The notes beneath the pieces were generated by a model that did no database searches, was not told where the DNA came from, and saw only the letters and a list, made by a program, of their open reading frames with translations. The translations under genes and the position numbers were made by a program. A DNA stretch of 64,000 bases from Propionigenium maris DSM 9537. GTDB taxonomy: Bacteria > Fusobacteriota > Fusobacteriia > Fusobacteriales > Fusobacteriaceae. The stretch spans positions 1 to 64,000 of the forward strand of contig NZ_BSDY01000017.1 of assembly GCF_027925155.1 (NCBI RefSeq), written 5' to 3'. Position 1 is the first letter of the stretch. Every line of letters starts with the position of its first letter. Positions 29,001 through 37,700 of this stretch are shown here, one piece after another.

Positions 29001-29509
29001 TCAGACTCGCCGATCCTGAGTTCGTTTATTCTTTGGCCCCTGAAGTAGCCTACCTCATCCATAGAGGATTTGGAGACTTCTATATAAAACTTATACAGAA
29101 AACTATGGATCTAATTACCACCATTCATCCACAATACTATAATGCTCCTGGTACTGGAGTCTATGACTTTGACGGCATATATGTAGACTGCCGTGATCAG
29201 AAAAAATTCATCCCTGCATTTACACAGGCCCTTATTCTAGGACACGACGGTCCCGGTTGGGGACAGTCGGTTGCACAGACTTTCCATGTTGGCCCGCTTC
29301 CAGCAGAAAAGCTGATGATCGGGCTGCCTGCTGGACGTGGTGCTGCAGGTACTGGAGTTCCTTCTATGGAAGATATAAAAATTGCCTGGAATGAACTTCT
29401 CAGCAGAAACATCGACAATATAAAAGGATTCATGACTTGGTCTATCGACTGGGATGCCTACCATAATTGGCAGTTCAAGGATACTGTAAAGGAACTTTTA
29501 AAGATATAA
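26054..29509 (+). CDS. Multidomain protein with two GH18 chitinase domains and a CBM2-like module
   Basis: 1151 residues, GTG start after AGGAGG. Order: helical N-module (1-88); DPD-type domain (~95-190); CBM2-like module (~195-315); second DPD-type domain (~320-415); GH18-A (~425-735) with SLGGWSSG and DGVDVDWEHP, catalytic Glu E541; a beta-rich linker (~745-830); GH18-B (~838-1151) with SLGGD and NGVDIDLEGG, Glu E959. In GH18-B the first Asp of DxxDxDxE is Asn, though the acid pair needed for catalysis is kept. There is no Sec signal. The two different catalytic domains suggest complementary endo and exo action on chitin (inference). A hairpin and two further genes follow on the same strand. 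Confidence 0.92.
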   Translation: MTKNYELKHLKERVTYLNNEVKKIRSNTKDALTSLALSSEFQIVEAKIEELKAAASRLTMESAIYDFLKISALMKEVEDMIFNLDYVIPTPDYIVPVIGDLLTKLGDDKKVSVQSTQISDPELRLRSVEYTLFSGSGEEIDTIKETNVYAEVHFNRTLRSDNYYISGKFFYQGSDNLEILEKISSIFTVSEEAAKVATVKLDAPGKWGNSFAATLEVISHTDENYGGDWELTFDTKLTSFQHWQLEDERTTQGLKLTSAKDWSGRPHISLPPNGKFIYHGISAGGAPFSKDVISNCLLNGRPVHLYLDGEKIDEEEIILPNIGELKISLREDNRASVQAMEVVDPQLRLKKTIYQLLNESGELLETRETANVSSEVVFNTVLKPGSYYFSGEFHYQGESQVGSIMKTSQTLTVDTLPTEGTEGFKIVGYYPYWKDGDLSKEIQWDKITHLIYAFALPDTDKKDGSLMPLPDPDRLKEIVDKARKSDVKVLISLGGWSSGEELLGPVFSEICSTKAGRETLVNEVFNLVNHYQLDGVDVDWEHPQRGSDDDNFTQLILEFNKKLKPQGHLLTLAVQAGVISSGTSWQENWHSMAITDEAIRHVDWLNIMAYAGGDGELHSPISQSLAAMDYWKNTRNIDKLKLVLGVPFYSRPAFKAYRELVELDPSAPEKDVVEGMYYNGIPTIKEKTRLAKEKGNGIMAWELSHDTQDKNSLLKAIYDVVNPGEQIEVDFPDNLPISGAVTVGTLRIGEDSSSVHGKFYLPSDEIYDEYAVYVNNSIALRRKLPSELYNTTVDIFIDVADLPLIAGNNQVSVVFASTENNTVTFYESNSVSIIHTQNPTIKKGLVGYWSSWGGNGPTSYIDLEDVPSEYGTIVAAFILNEADRCTPKFDPSASGRVTKEEFKEKVKRMKQKGHDVIISLGGDAAVFKLSDQAQKETFKRGVISIIEEYGFNGVDIDLEGGAIGGSGNYDLIVEAIQEIVEHFRLADPEFVYSLAPEVAYLIHRGFGDFYIKLIQKTMDLITTIHPQYYNAPGTGVYDFDGIYVDCRDQKKFIPAFTQALILGHDGPGWGQSVAQTFHVGPLPAEKLMIGLPAGRGAAGTGVPSMEDIKIAWNELLSRNIDNIKGFMTWSIDWDAYHNWQFKDTVKELLKI

Positions 29510-29515
29510 CTTTGT

Positions 29516-29546
29516 ATTCAAGGGGTAAGTAATTTTCCCCTTGAAT
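29516..29546. terminator. 10-bp hairpin between the double chitinase and the module/lipase genes
   Basis: ATTCAAGGGG, an 11-nt loop, CCCCTTGAAT, followed by GTCTTT. It lies 6 bp after the chitinase stop. It is probably an attenuating terminator or an mRNA-processing stem that separates expression of the downstream pair. The stem covers the alternative ATG at 29545, one more reason to reject that start. Confidence 0.65.
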
Positions 29547-29562
29547 GTCTTTGGAGGATTTT

Positions 29563-29889
29563 ATGGAAAATATAAATCTTAATAATTTAAAGGATGAAGT
29601 GGGTATTCTAAAAAATGAATTAATCACCCTCATAACTGAAGTAGAAGCAGCTTTTAAAAACTATGGTAATGACATTCAGATACAGACAGTTGAAGAAAAG
29701 TTGAATTTACTTAAAGTTTCACTTAAAACACTGACACTAGATCTTGGGATTGAAAGCTTTTTCAAAACTAAGGTAAACCTTCAAAAGTTAAAACTAATGA
29801 TCTTTAGTCTTGAATTCATAGCCTCCGACAAAGCTTCCCCTGAAACCCCTCACCAAAACTCGACTTGTCACATGATTAACATTAGGTAA
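29563..29889 (+). CDS. Stand-alone helical N-module protein
   Basis: 108 residues from the ATG at 29563, which follows GGAGG; an upstream ATG at 29545 lies in a hairpin and before the ribosome site. The protein is almost wholly the ~85-residue helical module found at the N-terminus of the chitinases and CBM protein (ends LTLDLGIESFFKTKVNLQKL, KLMIFSLEFIAS; compare LTMESAIYDFLK...DMIFNLDYVI). It ends in a short tail. The DUF2235 lipase gene follows in the same reading frame after only TAA TCT. So either an ancestral fusion was cut by one stop codon, or the module works in trans (or by read-through) for the lipase. Confidence 0.75.
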   Translation: MENINLNNLKDEVGILKNELITLITEVEAAFKNYGNDIQIQTVEEKLNLLKVSLKTLTLDLGIESFFKTKVNLQKLKLMIFSLEFIASDKASPETPHQNSTCHMINIR

Positions 29890-29892
29890 TCT

Positions 29893-30873
29893 ATGGGAAG
29901 AAAGTTATTTATCTTATTTGACGGAACATGGAATGATGAAAAAGGATTGTTTAATAATGAAGTGGTTTCTAACATAGTTAAATTAAAAAATCTCATTATT
30001 CCAAGTGAAAACCAAATAGTATATTATAGCCGGGGATTGGGAAGTGATCTAGAAAATTTACTTTTGGGAATGTTTGTTAAGGGTGTTTTTGCTGTAGGGG
30101 AAAGAAAAAAAAGACACAGAGCGATGCAATTTTTAAAAAAAACATACAGGGATGGAGATACTATCTACATCTTTGGTTTTAGCAGAGGTGCAGCTAGTGC
30201 AAGATTATTTGCAAAAGATATCGAAAAAAAAGGGATCAATGGCAAAATGGGAATTAAGATAGCCTTTTTAGGCATCTGGGATACTGTCTCTGCCTTTTCA
30301 GTTCCCCTTAGGGTTTTGGGGATTAAACTAAGAAATAGACGGGAAAAAATTATCTTAGATGAAGACATAACTTCTCTTAATGTTGAAAGGGCTGTCCACA
30401 TTCTTAGTATTGATGAGAATAGGAAAATTTTTGAACCCGATCTTATAAAGATGGGGCCTGGAGTTGAGGAAGTCTGGTTTCCTGGTGTCCATTCCGACGT
30501 TGGAGGCTCCTATGATAAAAATGAATGCCAAATAGGAGACCTTTCTTTGAATTATATGATTGATCGTTTGGAAAGTTATATCCGAAGTAGAAATTATTCT
30601 AAAATTAATTTTACAAATGAGAGAAATAAAATAAAAACATTACCTAGTGAGCTTATAATTCATAAGCATCAATCTTTTTTTAATAGCAAACCTAGAAAAA
30701 TAAAAGTTCATTCCAACTCTAATTGTGAGTATCCCTTAATTTGTGATCTCATCTCTCCATTAGTTCGCGGAAAAATAAAAGTTGTTAATCCAAGAAATAA
30801 TAAACATTACCCTTATACCCCTAAAAATTTAAAGGAAATTGGAAAAAGGTATAAACTAATCGAAACCTTTTAA
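29893..30873 (+). CDS. DUF2235 alpha/beta-hydrolase (Tle1-like phospholipase)
   Basis: 326 residues. The start MGRKLFILFDGTWND is the DUF2235 hallmark. The nucleophile elbow GFSRGAASAR gives Ser97, WDTVSA gives Asp130, and PGVHSDVGGSY gives His200, the catalytic set of the Tle1 family of antibacterial or anti-eukaryotic phospholipases. The C-terminal ~90 residues are basic and variable. No signal peptide. In other bacteria DUF2235 enzymes are type VI effectors; no type VI genes are seen here. The gene follows the stand-alone helical module by 3 bp in frame and ends at a good terminator. The Shine-Dalgarno is poor, so translation is probably coupled. Likely an effector lipase of the island. 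Confidence 0.88.
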   Translation: MGRKLFILFDGTWNDEKGLFNNEVVSNIVKLKNLIIPSENQIVYYSRGLGSDLENLLLGMFVKGVFAVGERKKRHRAMQFLKKTYRDGDTIYIFGFSRGAASARLFAKDIEKKGINGKMGIKIAFLGIWDTVSAFSVPLRVLGIKLRNRREKIILDEDITSLNVERAVHILSIDENRKIFEPDLIKMGPGVEEVWFPGVHSDVGGSYDKNECQIGDLSLNYMIDRLESYIRSRNYSKINFTNERNKIKTLPSELIIHKHQSFFNSKPRKIKVHSNSNCEYPLICDLISPLVRGKIKVVNPRNNKHYPYTPKNLKEIGKRYKLIETF

Positions 30874-30881
30874 AAATATTT

Positions 30882-30923
30882 AAAACCAGATAAAAATTTC
30901 TAACTGAAATTTTATCTGGTTTT
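30882..30923 (+). terminator. Rho-independent terminator after the lipase gene
   Basis: A stem of ~17 bp with one bulge (AAACCAGATAAAA...TTTTATCTGGTTT), a 5-nt loop, followed by TTATTTTTA. It lies 9 bp past the lipase stop. Confidence 0.8.
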
Positions 30924-30930
30924 ATTTTTA

Positions 30931-30958
30931 GGGCCTTTCCCAAATTACATGTAAATTG
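30931..30958 (+). repeat. Solo IS256-type terminal repeat
   Basis: It starts GGGCCTTTCCCAAATTACA and matches most positions of the reverse complement of 11126-11153, the right end of IS256 copy 1. It directly follows the lipase terminator. No transposase of that family follows it here, so it marks the edge of a lost insertion. Confidence 0.5.
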
Positions 30959-31041
30959 GGTCTATGCAAAAAATTCTGTAAATACTTTTAAATAATTAGC
31001 TTCCTGTGGTAATAAGTACATTACTTAAGGGAGGCTTTTTT

Positions 31042-31137
31042 ATGGCTAGAAAACTATATTATAAGTTCTCGCCAGAGGCTAGAAAGGGGCTATTGGGAGC
31101 TATCAATTATGTGCATAAAAGAAGTCTGTCAGAGTAA
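31042..31137 (+). CDS. Very short ORF, possible transposase start
   Basis: 31 residues (MARKLYYKFSPEARKGLLGA...) with a good Shine-Dalgarno (AAGGGAGG). It lies just inside the solo IS256-like terminal repeat. The strong ribosome site and early stop suggest the truncated first codons of a transposase. I cannot assign the family, and it may not be a real gene. Confidence 0.3.
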   Translation: MARKLYYKFSPEARKGLLGAINYVHKRSLSE

Positions 31138-31230
31138 AAAAGCATGTCATGTGCATCCGCGTCTTTTTAGGGTTCACTTGACATGCAAAACTTCAAATCT
31201 CATATATCGTTGGTAATCCAGACATAAAAA

Positions 31231-31284
31231 TCCCTCCCTTAATTACTGGGTGATACTGTTGTATCAAGGTAATTAAGGGAGGGA
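31231..31284 (-). terminator. Long hairpin terminator of the TpsA operon
   Basis: A 16-bp perfect outer stem (TCCCTCCCTTAATTAC / GTAATTAAGGGAGGGA) with an inner 6-bp hairpin (TGATAC-TGTT-GTATCA). On the minus strand it is followed by TTTTTATG. It lies 24 bp after the stop of the displaced old 3' end, so it was probably the original terminator of the giant gene and still ends its transcript. Confidence 0.75.
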
Positions 31285-31308
31285 TCTAAAAATACAAAAC
31301 TATTTATA

Positions 31309-31715
31309 TTACCAAATAAGTCCAATAATTAGGGGGTCAAACCGAGATCTATTAGCTATAGTTGTATTTTCTATGTAATAGCCAAAGATACCTGAACCTC
31401 CGTCTACCTCTGTACGTTCATTTTCATCATTTGTTATAGCCACTATAATCCTTCACACTTTAATTTTCCTTTATCGAAGAAAAACATCACCTCTCCTAGC
31501 CCGTTTTCCCTTAGCCAGAAAGTCCTCTCAACTTTAGGTTTGATTTCATCACACTACTTGCTCAAGCATATCCCTCTTCAGTGCGCTAACAAGAAGTTTA
31601 CAGGTATAAGCCTCATTTTCGTACTTATACCTGTCTCCTTCTTTTTCCCTATCCTTACCAAGTACCTTAGAGATACTCCTTATTTCTTTATCGCCCAGCC
31701 TTTCTTCTATTAAGT
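31309..31715 (-). pseudogene. Displaced, decayed 3' end of a TpsA-type gene
   Basis: Starting right at the TpsA stop but in another frame, the translation reads IEERLGDKEIRSISKVLGKD, ...YTCKLLVSALKRDMLEQ, then a stop. Next come DEIKPKVERTFWLRENGL, another stop, and a last segment ending YYIENTTIANRSRFDPLII plus a stop at 31309. The first pieces align with TpsA residues ~5620-5700 (LRDDHIRSVLELLGED, YTGKLLASVLERDLG, HDEVKSKVERIF). This is a relic of an alternative C-terminus left behind when the present one was acquired. Confidence 0.75.
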
Positions 31716-34700
31716 CTAGATTTCCGTCTCACTGTTTGCCCTATGCTGCAACAATATCACACCTGTGCTCTCCTCCGATTTTCTTCCAACAGGCTTCTCT
31801 GAAGTATTCTTACTTAAATCCACTAGAGACCTTGATTTTTCCCTAGGAAATAATATCTTCCTTCTAGGTTTTTCCTCATCTTTATCATCTACCAGCGGCC
31901 TCTTGTCATTATCTCCAAAAGGCTCCTCCTGAAATGAAGAACTGCCAATTGGATAACCGCCCTCTGCTTGACCTAAACCTCCTTCCTGGTCATCGAAGAA
32001 TCTAGTCCATTCTGCATTAGAAATCGCCATCGAACCTTCTGATGACGCCAGAATGTTACCTGCTCTTCTCTCACTTTCAACCTTTATCTCATTAGACTTC
32101 AAAATCTTATCCAGCTTATCTTCTTTTTCCTTAAGCTTATTCTGGAACTTTGAATATTTATCAAGAAATTTAGAATAATTTTCTTGACTCGGGTCCTCTT
32201 CATACCTTCTTCTAACTTTTTCGACCTTGTCTTCATACTCTTTCAGGCTGGACAGCTCACTTACACCCTTTGCTGCAAGGTATTTGCTTATTAAAGGGTT
32301 CTTCTTATAAAACTCTTCTAAGTTTTTTTTAACTTCCCTGTTAACCTTATCCAAGTAAGCCTTTTCTGCTCCCTTACTTGCTATCTCAAGCTGCCAAGCC
32401 CTCTTTATCTGAGCTTCTTGACTATTTAGGGCTTCTAGATATTTTGCGTGTGCCTCACTCAAATTTTGAAGTATCTTTGTTTTTTTCTTCCTGTTATTTG
32501 AGCTTTCAAACTTTGATTTTGCTTTGTCGAGGGAACTTGTCACCCCCCCTAGCTCATCTTCCAGCGAATTCAGCAGACCGATCAGTTCCTTGTCCCTTTT
32601 TCTGTCTAATCTACCTCTATCAATCTCTCTCAGATCTTCGTATTGCATCTCTAGAGGTCCCGGTTTGAAGGCTTTATTAAATTTTTTTTGAGAGGTCAGA
32701 AACTCAAGTGATTCTTTATGAGGTCCATTGTAATCAGAGTTAAACCCCAGAGACAAAAGCCCTAGCTCCTCCTTCCTCTTACTCCAACTCCTTGTAGTTG
32801 TGAAGGCATCTCCTTCTATCAGAGAATTTTTGTACCCTACATCTAAGTCATTGTTAGCTACCCTCCAGCTGTACTCTAGTAACTCTCGGTCCTCACCAAG
32901 TCCCAAGCTGTCTGCTATAGCCTTATTTCTAATCAGCTCCCGCTGCTCAATGTGCACCTCCTCATGCAACAGTGCCTTTAAGTAATTTCCAAGTGTATCA
33001 TTACTTCTTTTAATAAAAACTATTTTATCCTTTGTCGACCCTGGATTAATCCAGCTTCTGACTTCTGTCGGTTCTTCACCCTTTATTATGAGATCTACAG
33101 GCCTGAACTCAATTTGGGTAGCTTCTGTAAAAGCTTCTCTACGGCTCCCAAGATAGTCGGCAGTTATAGCGTCTATCTCCCGCTCACTATATTTGGATAG
33201 CGGTGCTCTTAGGTCAACACTACCAAATTCAGCTTCTTTCAGCTTAGCAAGAAAAATCCTTTCGACCTTGGATTTCACTTCATCATGCCACTTGCTCAAC
33301 CCCAGGTCCCTCTCCAGTACACTGGCAAGGAGTTTACCGGTGTAGTCCAATCCTTCGGAAATATACCAGTCCTTGTCCTTATTAATATCCTCACCAAGCA
33401 ACTCTAAGACACTCCTTATATGATCATCTCTCAACTTACCCAGACCTTCTTCAAAACTGTCCGTCGCTATTCCTGCCTCTACTTCCGACAGTTTTCTCAG
33501 GAGTTCCTTTTTATCATCCCGACTTAACTCTGCCAAAGGCTTCCCGTACACCCTTTTAAATACCATATCTAAGACTTTGTCTTCCCTCTCTTTCGGTACC
33601 CTCCTTTCAAGAGATCCCAGATCTATCATGTATTGAACCTTGTCCAGAGCTTTTGCCCCTTCACTGCCCTCCATCATAGCCTTGATCCCTTCACCTCTAA
33701 TGATTTCTACTTCGTTTAAACTATCCACCGATTCCTCGGTACCACTGGGATAATTTGAGTGTGCTAGACTATCAATTAACCTGGATTCATCTACAATTCT
33801 TGACAGCTCCTTATTCGAGGAGCACAGCTCTTTGAACTCCTTGTCTAATCTTTGCAGCTCACTTTCCACTTCTTCCGGTCTGAACCAGTCTGCTTCTTTA
33901 AGGGTTTGGAGGTTTTCATAGGAGCTGACTATTTTCTCGAACTTTTCCTTTTCTTGTTTATTCAGATATTTTTCAATATTTTTTTGTTTTTCTTCACTTG
34001 CTGATACTTCCTGAATAAATCCTCTGTTATGCTCCTCAGAGACTGGTGTTAACTGCCTTTCAATTTTTTCCCTCACATCATCGGTTAGTATCGGTTTAGA
34101 AATTGCTGTATATCCTTCTTCAGCTTTAAAATCTTGGTTTTCCAATACTTCTCTTGTTATAATTTCAAGGCCCTTTATTGTAACTCCTTCATTTTCTCTA
34201 GTGTCCCTCTCTAAAATACTCGCTTTATAATAAGCCAGGTCCGTGGAGTTATAATTTTTTCTGTCAAAGCCAAACTGAGTGTAGTCAGTTCCAAGATCTC
34301 CATACTCAGCTAACTTTTTATTTGCCAAGAGATCATTTTGATATTTATGACCCACTTCATGATCCAGAATAGTTAGCCAGGCAAGTAACCCTAGGTTTTC
34401 TTTAAAAGCAACTTTATTTTCCTTTGGATAATATTTCCCCCGTTCGTTCTCACTTTGCAATTTTTCAAATTTTATTGAGGCATCGGGATTACTCTTTAAC
34501 TTAGCACTTTCATTGAAGGCATGCTGTTTTTTTTCCCCCAGCTTCTTTACTAAATCCTCCTTCTCTCCTTTCTTCATACCTGCCTCCAGCACGTCCCCAA
34601 TGCCACCTTCTAAATCCGCTCCATTTATGTATCCTTTGAGAGTATTTATTAATTCTGTATCTTCTGCAATCTTCTGGATATACCTTACATTGGTTGCTGA

Positions 34701-37700
34701 CTTCAGCTTCTTCCAGTCTTCGGTAGTCTCAAAGCTTCCAACTTTCTCTATCACATCGTTGGAGCCATCATCCGAAGATGCTGCCACACCGTCCGCCGAG
34801 TCGTAATCGGCCAAAATAGATGCTAAGCCATTGTCCAGACCATTATCCAGCTGACCACCTAGTACTATCTCCTCATAGATTGAATCATTATCACTATAAC
34901 TACTGTTATAGGGATCGTTCTCTTGAAGATTATTTATGCCCGCTTTTAGGTTGGGTACATTGGCCACAGAATTTTTTCCGGTGAAGATTTTTTTTATTCG
35001 GGAAGCTAATCCTGCTATTCTGTCTCCAATTTTCTTAAGGTTTCCAGAAACACGCGGAGGTTCTTCCCGCTGTCCACCTAGTACTATCTCCTCATAGATT
35101 GGATCAGCGGCATTGTCCAGACCATTATCCAGCTGACCACCTATCTCCACCGGTTCATAGATTGAATCAGCGTCATTGTCTGGGGCTGGTACGGAAACGA
35201 CCACATCGTCATAGATTGAATCAACATCACCGCTCTCATATAGATCATTCTCTTGAACAAGATTTGACGAATCTTGCTCCAGCTGAGCACCTACATCCAC
35301 CGGTTCATAGATTGAATCAGCGTCATAGTCTGGGGCTGGTACGGAAACAACCACATCGTCATAGTCTGAATCAGCGGCATTGTCCAGACCATTATCCAGC
35401 TGACCACCTATCTCCACCGGTTCATAGATTGAATCAGCGGCATTGTCTGGCCTTGCTTCAGAAACAACCACATCGTCATAGTCTGAATCAGCGGCATTGT
35501 CTGGCCTTGGTACCAAGGTATCGTACGGGCTGTCATCGGCCAAAACTCTTACTGCAAGTGGGAGATCTTCCTGTCTCCTAAAAGCATCTTTTTCCTGGAT
35601 CGACGCTAGATACCTGTTTCCATACATATTTATGTCACTTCTGTCTATTGGATAGACCTTACCACTGTACTTCAATAATTTTCTGTCTATACCAAGCCCA
35701 AGACCCTCAGCCTTACTTTTGTTCGCAATAAGCTCTGCTTGCTCCTTGTGGGTCAGTTCATGGGTCAGAGTTTCTAAGACATCATTTAAACTCACCTTCT
35801 TACTATTTTCATTGTAATAAATAGGAAGGCCTGCCTCAGGTTTAACCGCAACTTCATCTATTACACCATTGGCATAAGTAGTATCCCTAACTATGCCCTC
35901 ATCAAAATACCCGTTTAGTTGCATTGCTTTCTCAAGTTTTAGAATTGTTGGGTTAACATCTATACCGCTAACTTCTTGGAACGCAGCCATCCTGTATTCT
36001 AGGTACTTGTTCACTAAGATTTCTCTTCTGTCCTCCGGTATCTCCTTAAATGCTGTCTCTCTGAGAGTAGAGCTTAAGATATCTTTTGCAAACTCTTTAT
36101 TCCCCGCTATTTTCTCCTCAACCTTTTCGTTCACCTTTTTCTGAAGTTCAAGGTAACTGTTGCTTAGGTCCAAGTTACTCTCCAGCGCAATGACACGAAG
36201 ATTTTGAGACTCATTCAGCACAGTTGTACCATAATTGGCTATCGTTGCCAAGTCTTTCAATTGCTTTATCTTGTCAGCTGTACTGGCATCCTCTACCTCC
36301 TTGCCGTACCACGCCCTATACTCTGCCCTTGCCCTCTCTGTAAGATCCTGGATTGCTGCCCCTTCACTGCCCTTCATCATAGCCTTGAGCCCTTCAGCTC
36401 TATAGTTCTCTTGAGCAACATCTGTGGCCATCTCTCTGTTGGACACAACGTCCACAGGCAAAGCTTGTTTCAGCTGACCCCCCATCTCCACCGGTTCATA
36501 GTCTGAATCAGCTGAATCAGCGGCATTATAACTACCCTCATATAGGTCGTTCTCAATATCCGCCACACCGTCCGGACCGACTACAGCCTCTCCAGACCCA
36601 GCCATTAACCTTTCATTTATCTCGTTATAAACTGACTCAACATCCATCAATCCTTCATCTAGCATGGAATAGATTGAATCAGCGGCATTGTCCAGACCAT
36701 TATCCAGCTGACCACCTAGTACTATCTCCTCATAGATTGGATCAGCGGCCTCGAAAGAAATTGAATCACCATCACTGTCTCTCCTCTTTGGAATACTTAA
36801 ACTGTCCAAAACATTCATCATACCTTCATTTCTGAAGTCTGGAACAATACCAGAGTTGCTCCATCCTAGATTATCTTGCCTGCTAGAAAGTATCCAGTTT
36901 CCGCCTTCAATTATTCCTTCATTCGCACCTACAACACCTCTTGAATTATCTGCTGCAGCTTCATCCATTGAGCTTTCAACTATCTCGGCATAAATTGACT
37001 CAGTATCACTATAACTGCCCTCATATAGGTCGTTCTCACTATCCGCCACACCGTCCGCCGAGTCGTACTCGGCCAAAATAGCTGCTAAGTCATTGGTCAA
37101 ATCGCCTGCAATATCACTCCTCTCATGTAGACCCTTCTCTTGAAGACCATTTACCCCTGTATCAAACGTAAATTCCACATCATCTCCTACAATACGTGTT
37201 CGTGTTGTGGATTCGCCCAGCTCATCCCTTAAATTACTAACTTCTAGATCTTTTACCCCAGATATCTTCGCCTCGACAGCTTCAGCAAATACTTTATCAT
37301 CTTCAGAGGCGGATGGTTTTACAGCTGCACCATCTCTCAGATCTATCTCGTCCATTTTTCTATACTGTTCTCGACGGGCTTCCTCTCTAGTAATGTTGTC
37401 CCTGTTACTGACTTCCCTTGAAGTGTCTGTTCCACTATCTACTCCATTGGAGGCTATGATCCCTGAGGAACCTTCCCCTCTATGCACATCGGCAGAAACC
37501 ACAACCTTACCATCAATACCAGTGGTGACCGTCTGGCTTCCACCTATCTCGGCATAAATTGACTTAGTATCACTATAACTACCGTCATATAGGTCGTTAT
37601 CTTGAAGAGCATTGTCAACCATACCTGCCTGCTCTTCCAACTCGAAGTACAGCGGTTCTCCAGCCTCTCCTGTTAATGCGTCATCTCTCCTTCTCTCCTC

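Noticed and set aside
29893..30873. Type VI secretion effector assignment for the DUF2235 lipase
   Set aside because: No VgrG, Hcp, PAAR or other type VI gene is in the window. Only the enzyme family is supported.
30961..31230. Imperfect dyad GCATGTCA ... TGACATGC near 31140-31196
   Set aside because: An 8-bp stem with a loop over 25 nt and no gene context; too weak to call a site.
31716..33000. CdiA-type toxin with adjacent immunity gene
   Set aside because: No VENN motif is present. The C-terminus is coiled coil plus charged tail, and no small immunity-like gene follows, only a decayed fragment.
35099..35581. A plus-strand open frame rich in His/Arg/Pro repeats opposite TpsA
   Set aside because: It mirrors the tandem DNA repeats of the tyrosine array on the other strand and has no ribosome site. 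The same holds for the other long plus-strand frames under 32-50 kb.
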